Source: Gymnogyps californianus
Lineage: Eukaryota > Chordata > Aves > Accipitriformes > Cathartidae
Direction: 5' to 3'
Assembly (NCBI RefSeq): GCF_018139145.2
Contig: NC_059477.1
Location: 31,041,502-31,105,501 of the forward strand
Length of the DNA stretch: 64,000 bases
Shown: positions 26,501 to 36,047 of the stretch, in pieces
How positions within the stretch are numbered: position 1 is the first letter of the stretch
Layout of the letters: every line of letters begins with the position of its first letter
Notes under the pieces: model-generated
Databases searched by the model: none
Seen by the model: the letters and a program-made list of their open reading frames with translations, nothing else
What the model was told of the DNA's origin: nothing
Position numbers and translations under genes: made by a program

Positions 26501-28449
26501 ATGGCTGCCAGGAACCAGCTGTTAGGGCTGCCTGCGAACCGCAACAGCAGCTGGAAGCTGAGGCTGAGCTAATTATAAAGCAGGGACTGCGAAACTTGTG
26601 GAGATTCTGGCCAGAGGTGCCTAGTGTATTCCCAGAGACAAATGGGCGCATCCTTTGAATGTTAGCAGGTGACGTGAGCCGGAAAGTCACCAAGCTGTGG
26701 ACAGGTTTATGATCCTGGCTTTGGAGTGCTGCATGTGATGCCTCCTCATCTCAAAAACACTCACGACTGCTGCTGCCAAGCTGCTCTGGACAAGGAGAAT
26801 GTGCTCATGAGCTGCAGTAGCAGCTGAGGAAATCTTAATGCTAGTTTCAAGGGCTAGATTCCTGCAGAGCATAGGCAGGTAAGAGCTCTTCTCAGAGGCC
26901 AAGAAGTAGCTACAGTAGCACAGGTTACTGAGTCAGGATCATGGCAAGGTGGAAAAAACCTCCGAGTTCTTCCTGTTTCTTTTGTGATACAGATTTTTTT
27001 CCCTAGAGTTTGCCAAAAGGGTAGCTGCGTCAATGGTAAATAAAAACTGGATTATGTCTTCTAGTAGTTCATTTCTTCATGGTTCAAAACTGGCCCATAC
27101 AGAAGCCGCAGAAGGAATCACCTTGGAAGTCCATGGTTTTGCAACCAGAACCTCCCTTTCAATTAGTCATATTACAGGGCTGTAAATACAATAATTCCAT
27201 CAATACTATGGAACAGTCATGCTGCATTTGTATTAACATAAATGAGTGCTAACGTGCCATAGAGCTAATCTGATATGACAGTAATTGGCTGATGCCCAGC
27301 CATGGAGGCCCTGGAGCTACGCTTGCTCTCTCTTCTCTACGAGAACTGTCCTCTGAAACACTGGAAAGGAAACAAACTGTGATACCGTATCTTGCCTGCC
27401 AGCAATGAACAACGCTTCTTGCAACTGCAGCACGAAGGTGTTTGGGGTTGGGGGGATTGTTTGTTTTGGGGGGTAGTGTATTTAAAGTGGAACTTGATCT
27501 CCTACAAACTTAAATATTAAGAAATCAGGATTTCCAGAACACCTTGTAAGACTAGATCAGACTCGGCAAGCATCCAATGGATATTAAACCCAGAAAAGCT
27601 ATAAACGCATTCAGTCTGCTCCTTCCCCTTCCCTCTGTGACTACTGGGAGCTGTACATCGTCACCTAGTCCGCAGTAGGCTTTTCTTACACAGATGAAGC
27701 TTAAGAAGCTTAAAACTTTGTAAATGCTTTGGGGCTACTGTTGTCTTGTGCAGTGCTCTACAGACAGGGCAGCAAGACTTAAATCTGAGACTGCAGCTGG
27801 GGTTCTCTGGTTAAAGGCCTTAAAGGAGATTAACATAAGCAATGTCCAAGGATGGGAACCAGATCTCAAACACAGCCCATCTCCTGTCTGGGCCATGAAA
27901 GCAAGTGGACAGACTCAAAAACAGGCTAGGATCAGGAGTCTTCTGGGTTACAGCCACAATAGGAACCACTTATTTTGCTTTTGAAAATATGCCCTTCAAA
28001 GAGAGTCTTAGTGAGGCGAGACCCTCTCTCTTTTGTGAGGGAGGCTGTCAAAGAAGTCATAGCAGATATCTAGGCTTTCTGTATGTGGTTCGTCAGCTCT
28101 GTGCATGCTTTGCTGTCTGGCTGTACAATGCCTTGCCTAATGCAGCCTCATCCATGATGGAGCTCTTGAGTTCTACCCCAGTACAAACCAAAGAACAATC
28201 AGAGACTTGTTTTAATCAGAAACCATTCTTCTCAACAGTATGGCACTAAAGGCACATAATTTTTGGCAATATGCAAGAGCAGCATCTCAAAATCCCAAAG
28301 CATACTTGGCCTGTCAGTGCCCAAAACAGCTCCTGGAGCAGCCAGTGAAATTAAGAGAGAATTTTGTTAGAGGAGGTGGGGAAGAGCACTCTAAACTCTA
28401 AAGATTTAGGATCTGTGAAATGATGGCTTAGATTCTGGATTTGATTTAA

Positions 28450-28562
28450 ATCTTTCTAGGTCTCTGATCTGCTCCTCCATCTGTAAAATGGGATCAATAA
28501 AACCTACCCGACTTGCAGCAGGGCTCCCAGTCTTAATTGATGTCTGTGAAGCATTTTGAGAG
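28450..28562 (+). repeat. MIR-like ancient SINE fragment
   Basis: The segment contains CTCCATCTGTAAAATGGG, then a run of A/T with CCTAC and, about 60 bases on, GTGAAGCATTTTGAG. This is the order seen in the core and 3' part of MIR elements of amniotes. The copy is diverged and lacks clear ends or target duplications. Confidence 0.6.
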
Positions 28563-29769
28563 CCATGACTGAAAGACACCATTACCAAGCCCTCAGGCTT
28601 TACTATAACACCAACAAACAATGCAGAGTTGTTTATAATGCTTTTCAGTGCCACAATGACTAGGAAATGAGGGAAGGCAAAAGTGTAGATGCACCCAGCG
28701 CTGCTTTGCTGCAGTGTAAATAAAAATGGTAGGAGCAGGTTTTATGGATTTCCCTCCGGGGAATTCTGTCATAGCTACTATTTTCAATAATGCAGTAAAA
28801 CTTCTACCTGTATGGATTCAAACAGATGCCCTTGCTCAGGTATCAAAACCTATTATGAATTTGGGAAAATGCATCCTGGAGTTGAAAACGTTATGAATCA
28901 CATGGAAACAAATTAAGAAATGACTCACTTGCACCCCGCAGATTTAAAGAGCTAGATGCTGCTCAGCCCCCCGTTACAATAATTAAACTCAGGCTAATAC
29001 CATACCAGCACACAATATTCCACCTTGCATAGGACAAAAGCCCCCAGGCATCTAAAAGGCTCCAACCTGCCCATTCGCAAAGTTGCCTCTGCGGCTGCTG
29101 TTTCAGGGCCCGGAGAGAAAAAGCCGGGGGGCTCATCCGAAGCCCTACGCAGCGAGGGCAGCAGCCTGCAGCCTGGGCGAACAATTTGCGCGGAGCAGAG
29201 CGTTTCAGCCCGCTCTTCTGCGCCAACAGGAGCCATCGCGAAGAGCTGCGAGCGAGGAGCTAGCAAATGCAGGGGCTGGGGGGCATGCGGGCAACGAGCA
29301 GGTGTCAGCCGGGAAAGGCGTGGAAGGGTTTGGGAAGCCTGTGTGTGTCGTGTGTCCCCCCCCCCGCTCCCGCAGCGCTCCCCGGGCTGGGCGCGGAGCT
29401 AGCGGTTGTACCCGAAGGGCCCCGCCGGGGCAGGCAGAAGGACCTGGGGAGCGAGACCCAAAGAACAGATAAATGCATAAAAGGCTGCCCCCGGTTCCGC
29501 TCCGTGTGCCGCCCCGAGAGAGGGGCAGAAGCCAGGCAGAGGCGGGGAGGCCACCGCGAGCCCCGCAGCCCTCCCCAGCGCGCAGCCATTTGCCTTTGTT
29601 GCAGCCCCGCGCCCGCACGGTGCGGCGCCGGGCCGGGGCTGAGGCTGGAGCCCGCGCCCCGGGTCGCTCTCCCCTGAGGAGAACGGCCCTCGCAGCGCGG
29701 CGGAGGGGAGACGTCCTGTAGGAGCGGCTGCCGAGAGCGACCTGCCCGCGCCCGCCCGCACCTACCTAC

Positions 29770-29880
29770 CTGCGGAGCCCGCCCGGGACGCGTCGCCTCC
29801 CGCCTTTGTTGTGCATGCCCCGGCAGCGCCGAGCCGCCGGCCCGCCGCCGCCGCCCGTCCGCCCCCTCTGCGCCCGCCGA
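29770..29880 (-). other. Candidate 5' exon of the minus-strand transcript from the CpG island
   Basis: On the minus strand the sequence ends CTCCGCAG followed by GTAGGTAGGT, a near-consensus donor, just downstream of the X-box. The upstream boundary is a guess because the transcription start cannot be read from sequence. One ATG (29,814-29,816) lies in the exon. The frame from it encodes only basic, glycine-rich residues, so the exon is more likely untranslated. RNA evidence would be needed to accept it. Confidence 0.3.
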
Positions 29881-29906
29881 GCCGCAGCCAGGCCCCGGCT
29901 TAGCCC

Positions 29907-29920
29907 GTCGCCACGGCAAC
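29907..29920. promoter_or_regulatory. RFX-type X-box motif
   Basis: GTCGCC, a 2-base spacer and GGCAAC fit the X-box consensus GTNRCC(0-3)RGYAAC on both half-sites. RFX factors bind such imperfect inverted repeats close to transcription starts, especially of ciliary genes. The site is about 140 bp upstream of the candidate minus-strand donor, a plausible promoter position. Binding is inferred from the motif alone. Confidence 0.5.
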
Positions 29921-31214
29921 GGCGGGCGCGCGGCGGCGCGTGCGGCGCGGGTGGGGTAACGGCCGCGGGGCCCCGCCCGCCGCGCGCCCGGGGGGGAGAA
30001 GGGGCGGGGGGGCGGTGAGGGGAGGCGGGCGGCGGCTGAGGGGAAGAGAGCTGGGTGTCCCCGCGGGGCGTGAGGCGGGTGACCGGGAGGAGGCGGCCCC
30101 GCAGCCTCGGCTTTATGGGCGCTTGACTTTGGTGAGGGCTTGGGGAGCGCTTGCGCTGCTGGAAGGGGAGAGGGTGGCAGCCTCGCCGGACCCGGCGGCA
30201 CCGCCCCGACCCGCCACGGCCAGGACGGAGAGCAGGAGGCGGCTCGGCTCGGCAGTCGCCCGCCCCTCTCCCCTGCCCTGCTCCCCTCCTTGCCTAGCGT
30301 GCCTGGCAGTTTGCGAGCTGGGCTTGGGTTAGCTCTCGGCTTCCTCTTACGGTGCTTGGGATCCCTCGTTTTCCATATCCAGTAGCTTTTCTCGAGATTG
30401 ACCACCTCGGAAGTCCCTAGTATCTGGTCACAGATTGCACGTCCTTTTGTCCTAAAGCAAGCATGGCTCTGGTGACTTTCGTGACTGTCTTCTGTATCAG
30501 CCTTCACGGGCTTTTACACGTGATGGGCAGTCTCGCTGGAACCAGTGGAGCTGCTCAGAGAATAAAGCCAAGGCAATGGTAACGCCTGCGTTTTAGCCTG
30601 TTCCTGAGCATAGAAATGAGTTGTATCCTGCATTTGCAGCGATTTTAATTCGCTGTTCATTTTAGGGGTAGCAGTGCCAGCTTGAACGCCTCTTCCCTTT
30701 CAGACAGTAAGGACTTGGCAAACTTAATGGTTGCTTTGATTGTTTCTAGGATTAAGTGTTGCAGTTCACTGGCTCTATCATGTAATGCTAGATTGAGCTG
30801 GGTCTTATTATCCATCTTGTATGTGTGTATGTTCCTCTTGTTCCGAACAGGCAGGTTCTGGATGAGGTGAGATGTGTTAAATGAAGTTTCCCTGATCAGA
30901 ATTGCTTGCTTTCATGGGTTTTATTAAGTGATCAAGCATAGGTAAAGACATTGTTTCTGTTTGAGGATGTAATTAAATAGAGAAGAACTAAATCCTGCAG
31001 AGAAAAGCTGAATTTGGAGAGAAATAAATAGCATGGCAACCCTGAGCTCTGTGTGTTCAACATCTGATTATACAATTTTTTTTTCTTTCTGAGGCCTGTC
31101 AAACTCCCATTTCACCTTAGTAGAAAGGGATTTCAGTGGCACTGGGCTCCCACAGCATCCTCCACTGAAGGCTCTTAAATTACAAATGCAACATTACGAA
31201 ACCTCCTCAGTAAG

Positions 31215-31325
31215 CCTCATCTGAGAGAGGAAAAGACAGAGGCAGAGAGAGAACGTGCTCAAGGTCACAGAGGAGTTCTCCGGCACAGCTGGGCAGAATT
31301 GCCAGAGCGGTGTCCTGACCTTGGT
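31215..31325 (-). repeat. MIR-like ancient SINE fragment, inverted
   Basis: The plus strand reads GAGAGGAAAAGACAGAGGCA, then GTGCTCAAGGTCACAGAGG, then GGCACAGCTGGGCAGAATTG. This matches in order the reverse complement of the MIR core (gaggcacagagaggt, aaggtcacacag, ggcagagctgggaat). It is diverged, with no target duplications seen. Confidence 0.6.
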
Positions 31326-33132
31326 CCTCACCTGCCAGACTTTGCCCTTCTGTCCTAAGAAGGCAGCCAGAGTGAGCTGGGAGGGCAGGGGAGAGGGGAT
31401 GGGAGGCACCCATCCTTTAGTTCCCCGTGGTAAATCTGGGCCCGTATATCGCTCATTTAGTAAACAATCTCTTTATTACAGCTTTTCACTGTACGCAAGG
31501 ATGCCTGGAGGATGATCCAGTGTTACTGTGCTATAAAGAAGGATGATAAGGAGAACTTGGACACTTATTGCAATGACCTTTGCAGATCCCCCTGCAAAGA
31601 GCTGCCTCCTTTTCTGATGCATGCTAATGTATAAATAGCCCCGATTCCGCTACTTGGAGAAAGCTTTCATTTCTCCTTGTACTTGATGTACGTGCTGATA
31701 CTCTGCAGTGGAGAGCAGATGTTTGTACCAGATTCTGCTCCCATGGAAATCAGCAGTAGAGGACTCGGAGGCGAGAGGTGAAACAGCATCAGGGTTCTCT
31801 CCTGTCCTCAGCTCAGAGCTCCTGTTACAGCCAGTCTGAAAGCCCAGGAGACACCCTTGGACTTAGCAGTGTAGTCTGAAGCGCATGCCTGTGTCTCTGC
31901 TGGAGATGAGCATCCTGTTGTTTGCAGAGTCCAGTTACAGCTAAGCTGAAAAAAAAAAAGTATCTGTCTGCATAAACAGGAATTTTCCTCAATTGCAGGA
32001 GCCAGCAGAGGACACTGCTTTGTCTCCGGCTCTGAAAGGGCTGATTTTTTTGTTGTTGTTCCTTTTGCTGCCTTCTTCCTCTGGTGGCACCTTCGGCAGA
32101 AGAACAGTTGCTGTCCCTTCTTTTTTATCCATATCCATCAGAGGATTTTGTTTTCCAGATTGTTTGCTGCTGCTGAAGCTGTAGCAGTAACGCTCCTGTA
32201 TAGCTTTACTTAAAAGGGAGGGAAGAAACAAAACCACATGACAAATTGGTCCAATTTATCACAGCAACAGAAACCTGCAATTCAGCTAAATCGCCCCCAC
32301 AGGCCAGCTTAGACGGCGTCAATATTTAATGACCTGAGCACCGCTGCCTTCGCAGCTCCGGCTTCACCTCTGGCCCTCCTCACGTCACAGCGTGCCCCCC
32401 CAGGTTTGTCACCCCACCACTGGGGGAGGGCACCCCCACGCTTCCTCTGGGGTGAGCAGGGTCTGTCTCCAGGCTGCCAGGGCAGGCCTGCTTGCTATCC
32501 AAAGTGGCACAGCCCAGACCTGCTGGGCACAACCAAATTCTGCCCCTTTTCCTACCTGGCTGGACCACCTGTGCTGCACCTTTATGCCCCAGTAACAGCT
32601 CCCAGCTTTCTGGGCATGCCTGTGGTCTGTGGCAAGCAGACGAGTGGGAGCAGGACTGGACCTATCTCAGTTCACGGCCTCTCCTACAGTCTTTTTTTGG
32701 GTGATCGTATAACCCAGGCAGGACTGTTCACCTGGTAGCAGGCTGGAAGTGGCTTCTGTTCAGCTGTCTACGTCTGTTCCCATTATTCAGGCAGGAGTAT
32801 TTTATCCCTGAAGGAGCTGCAGTGAAACAAATCGCCAGCAACTTGTCCTGCACGTGGCACAGGAGGACCTGAAAAGAGGATGAGCCAAGCTATGCCAAAT
32901 CCCTCCCACCCGTGAGCAAAGGGGGGCAGCAGGGGAGCTCGGGGATCTCTTTTGCTGGGCCCAGGCTCCAAGCTGGCCACAGCAACTGGCATCCGAGAGC
33001 ATCTCCCAGCTCCGCCCCGGCATGCTGCAGTGGCTCCTTTCTGGCTTGCTCTGCCTGGGACAGTAACAGGAACAAGTGACAGGTTATACGGTTATATATG
33101 GCCATAGGCATGTTCCCTCATGGCTCTCCTGC

Positions 33133-33180
33133 CTCCGTTTCCCTGGTCTGTAAAATGGAGATGACTGAGATCTCCTGGTG
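33133..33180 (+). repeat. Short MIR-like fragment
   Basis: CCTCCGTTTCCCTGGTCTG followed by TAAAATGGAGATGA resembles the most conserved stretch of MIR elements. Only about 50 bases are recognisable. Confidence 0.45.
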
Positions 33181-33257
33181 ACAAGCACAAAGTAAGAAGA
33201 GGCATTTTTACTTATCAGGGCAGTGGTGCGGCAGGGGAATTTGCGCTGCTGGGCTGG

Positions 33258-33911
33258 TGTGGCAGGTGTACCCGCCTCGATAAAGACTGAAACTTCTCGA
33301 CTGCTGAAAGGAAAAAGTTAAAACAAGAAGCCATGGTTTGGGGGTCAACCTGGCCAGCCACATGGTGACTGTGGTCAGGTATCCAGAGTGCCCCAAGTCA
33401 CGTACCCCAGCTACCCGAGCCCACCAGAGACACCTCAACCAGTGAAACCCCTCGGTTAAGAGAAGTTTCCAGACCGCTGACCATACATGACCACGAGCCC
33501 TGATCTGACCTAGGGTATAAATGGAGCCCACCGGAAGACCCCTTTGAGCCAGTCTTCCTCGGAGCAGCGGGTCTGCAGTCAGAGGCTCTCCCGTTAGATT
33601 GGGACACCATCTAAAGAAACTCCCTGGGATTGAGTGTCTCGCCTTATTGGTGAGTAAGTGTGCATTTTGAGTCATCATTCTAAGCTTAAATCTGGTTATA
33701 TTTCATGTAGTGATAGTTCCCAGCTCACATCCTGAACCTGTAAATAAGTTGTGTTTGTCACAGCGTCTACGACCTAATATTCCAGTCCAATCTGGCTGTC
33801 ATATCTCAACACAACATAACATTCCTGTTCAATTTGACTGTTATATTTTGATGTCATTAAAGAAAATTGACTTTTGAAATATATCAGTATCTGTCTGGTG
33901 TTTCTGCGACA
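33258..33911 (+). mobile_element. Solo LTR of a second endogenous retrovirus family
   Basis: The 654-bp element begins TGTGGCAGG and ends CTGCGACA, near-perfect inverted ends. It is flanked by a perfect 5-bp duplication, GCTGG, at 33,253-33,257 and 33,912-33,916. Inside it are a TATAAAT box (33,516-33,522) and an ATTAAA polyadenylation-type signal (33,856-33,861) in the order expected of U3, R and U5. GGTGAGTAAG near 33,650 is a splice-donor consensus. No internal retroviral genes are present. The family name is not assigned; it is distinct from the LTR at 23 kb. The 5-bp duplication suits ERVL-like or some ERV1-like integrases. Confidence 0.85.
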
Positions 33912-33916
33912 GCTGG

Positions 33917-35817
33917 TAATAAACAACCCAGCAACTTGAATTCCTCCAGCAAGACTGCATCTTCCACCAGGCTCTCTGTTCACTTAAAAAACCCCATTAT
34001 CCAGCAAATTGCATGTTCCAAAGGGGGAGTTCATTATCCACTCCAATGGCAGTGAGTGGCAGAGGCCATTACAATAAATGGCTTTTTGGTAAGGTGGCTC
34101 TATAACGCACTTGGTATTTAACACTGGCCGGGGGGCTCATCTCTTTACATAAACTACATTAAGCAAAGCACCTTTGTGAACATCCCCCTGTGCTAAAGAG
34201 CTGTTATAATGACGGTGATTAGGGATAAACATAACAGCAGAGGCTGCTGTCTCAAAATAGTTTGGGTCAGTGGCTGTACGGCAGAGGGGACTATGATGTG
34301 CACAGAGGACTCATGTATTTGCGAGGGAACAGCTGGCTTGCAGCAATTCATCCACAGACACTGGGCCTTTTCCAGCACCAGAACCTGGCAGCTGCTGGGC
34401 GGTAGCTTCCATCCCCTGGAGCGCTTGGTGACTGCCCCCCAGCCCCTCCACTCTCGTGGTTGTAGGGCACCTCTCTTGTTATGGGCACGGCCTGAAACTA
34501 ACAGCAGGGCTGTGCAGAACAATATGTAACTCAACAGACACATACAAGTGCCCTAGCAAATACTTAATGGATTGTTCCACCAGTTAACTCTCCAAGAAAG
34601 GAACTGAGAGCCAATTCAGTGCCTTCCACATCACAGCTCTGTTAAGAAAATTAACATAGAGCACAGCTCTTCCTCGTGGCAGCTGTCCAGTTATTAATTT
34701 CAATGTATCAGCTGCATCTGAATGGGCTTGGGCTTCTGCCCACTATTTCTATTTATTTGTTTTCCATTCATCCCCACTAAAATTAAAACTCAAAACCTTC
34801 TAGAGAGAATGGAAAACAAACATGCTGAACCAGTACTGGTGCCCACATACAACTGGCAGAAATCACTGCACTTTGCCCTCCTCTGCAGTAAGGTAAGATC
34901 TGATTCTTAAGACTCTCTGGGCCTTTCACCTAAAAAATAGCACAGGCACCTACCGCACTAGCTGCAGCCTTGAGTTCTCCTTGCTTTCTAGGCACATCGG
35001 TAAGCAGCAGCCTTCAGCCCTGTAGGTTTTTACTGTGTACTGGGTCACAGTGACTGCAGAGGCCCTGTGCTGGAGACCCTTCTGGATTAAACAGCATCTG
35101 CATGGTTTAAGAAGACAGAGCTGATGGTCCAGATGGTCACACTGAGGCTACAATCCCATATAACAATTTGGACTGCGCCCCTGTTACAGTGCACTGCATT
35201 GGCTGTGGAAAGAACTGCATGCTTTTAAAGGAAAACACATATAATCCAAGAATATTGGCATTTTTTCCTTCCCTTGCTTTTTCCCTTGTTGCTATCAAGA
35301 GGCTGGTGGAGGTTCCTCAGGCCAAGCTTTGCCTGTGCTAACTGGAGTTAGCGGTTCTACCCTGCAGTAAGCACCCAGTCTGCCTAGTGCTTGCTTGACT
35401 TCTTATTGGTGTCTTGGTTTGTTCTGAGCCCATCTTTATCTCAAAGCACATCACCTGATAAAATGTTTTGCTGTAAAAGCCTGGGCTTTTACAATGGCAT
35501 GATTCTTTACGCATCCGAGTGTGAATAAGAACTGAAAAGCCAATGGTTATGAACATTTAAAGTGATACAAATTACAAAATAACCTCATTTACAACTACAG
35601 CATTTAAATCCTCTTTGCAACAGCACAATCAATAGGATCTAACTGTTGATGTACAGGAAGAGATTCTTAATAAGTAAAATGCACTAAAATAAGGCTTTGG
35701 TCTTCTTCAGTGCTTTGTCTTACAATTCAAGTGTTTTCCTTCCTTAAAAACACATGCAAGTGAATGCATAATGCAAGGTATGAGTCTGGTTGAGTAAGAA
35801 ATTCTTCTGCCTGCTAC
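33917..35817. other. IQCB1 3' flank, including its probable 3' untranslated region
   Basis: No coding exon is seen. The sequence next to the IQCB1 stop codon must include its 3' untranslated region. The first minus-strand AATAAA met downstream of the stop is at 34,752-34,757. No repeat was recognised in this stretch. Confidence 0.55.
34752..34757 (-). terminator. Candidate polyadenylation signal of IQCB1
   Basis: A minus-strand AATAAA lies 1,061 bp downstream of the IQCB1 stop codon. I saw no AATAAA or ATTAAA on that strand between the two. It would give a 3' untranslated region of about 1.1 kb. This is a position and motif argument only; variant signals nearer the stop are not excluded. Confidence 0.3.
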
Positions 35818-36047
35818 CTAAAAGGATTTCCTTCCACCAATAAATAGAGTTCCCAGTTCTGCATTTAGGGCATCATCAGGAATGACATCATCTTCCATAA
35901 ACTGATCTCCAAGCTTCTTCCACCATGGCCAGCGAGTGTATTTCAGCATAGTATTGTGGGACTGTCTTGCCTTCATAGCTACAGGGACTGATCGACTCAT
36001 AAAGACATCAAGATCTTTTTCTGTGGTCTCTGCTAACCCTGGAGCAT
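35818..36047 (-). CDS. IQCB1: IQCB1 coding exon 13 (residues 527-602 and stop)
   Basis: Acceptor TTCTTACAG|ATGCTC. It encodes SRSVPVAMKARQSHNTMLKY, TRWPWWKKLGDQF and a C-terminus with AELGTLFIGGRKSF before TAG. The PWWKKLG and LFIGG blocks are shared with the human protein. Confidence 0.96.

Larger units (their letters stand above)
1..29089. other. Non-coding interval, no supported gene
   Basis: I find no coding exon here on either strand. Open frames are short (the longest is 174 codons at 15,168-15,692), low in conservation signals and match no family I know. I looked specifically for the coiled-coil N-terminal exons of GOLGB1 on the minus strand, because human synteny predicts that gene next to IQCB1, and saw none. 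The interval may be a long first intron of a gene starting at the 29-30 kb CpG island, or intergenic DNA. Identifiable contents are the solo LTR at 23 kb, a MITE-like palindrome at 5.3 kb, a 20-bp tandem duplication at 9.9 kb, a MIR-like fragment at 28.5 kb and homopolymers listed separately. Confidence 0.6.
29090..30330. promoter_or_regulatory. CpG island, promoter of an unidentified gene
   Basis: CpG dinucleotides are dense for about 1.2 kb, in contrast to CpG-poor flanks. Sp1-type GGGCGG boxes cluster near 30,000-30,030 and an X-box sits at 29,907-29,920. A good minus-strand donor (CAG|GTAGGT) lies at 29,770/29,769. A weaker plus-strand donor-like site (TTTG|GTGAGG) lies near 30,130. Birds usually have such islands at gene starts. 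In humans GOLGB1 lies next to the 3' end of IQCB1 on the same strand, so its non-coding first exon is the leading hypothesis for a leftward transcript. No downstream exon was recognised to prove it. The continuous open frames here reflect GC-rich composition, not coding. Confidence 0.75.
30331..33257. other. Intergenic sequence between CpG island and solo LTR
   Basis: No coding exon is supported. The stretch holds a MIR-like fragment (31,215-31,325) and a moderately GC-rich part around 32.3-33.1 kb whose open frames resemble no known protein. A second short MIR-like piece lies at 33,133-33,180. Confidence 0.6.

Noticed and set aside
1..29089. GOLGB1 coding exons expected from synteny
   Set aside because: I looked for the conserved N-terminal and coiled-coil sequence on the minus strand and did not find it. 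They may lie left of the window, so GOLGB1 is not annotated.
29205..29618. Several overlapping frames of 120-140 codons on both strands
   Set aside because: All sit in the CpG island and are alternate frames of the same GC-rich DNA.
29305..30507. A 400-codon open frame on the minus strand
   Set aside because: It lies across the CpG island, is made of P, R, A, G and S from GC-rich DNA, has no domain, and overlaps several other long frames in the same island. Stop codons are simply rare there.
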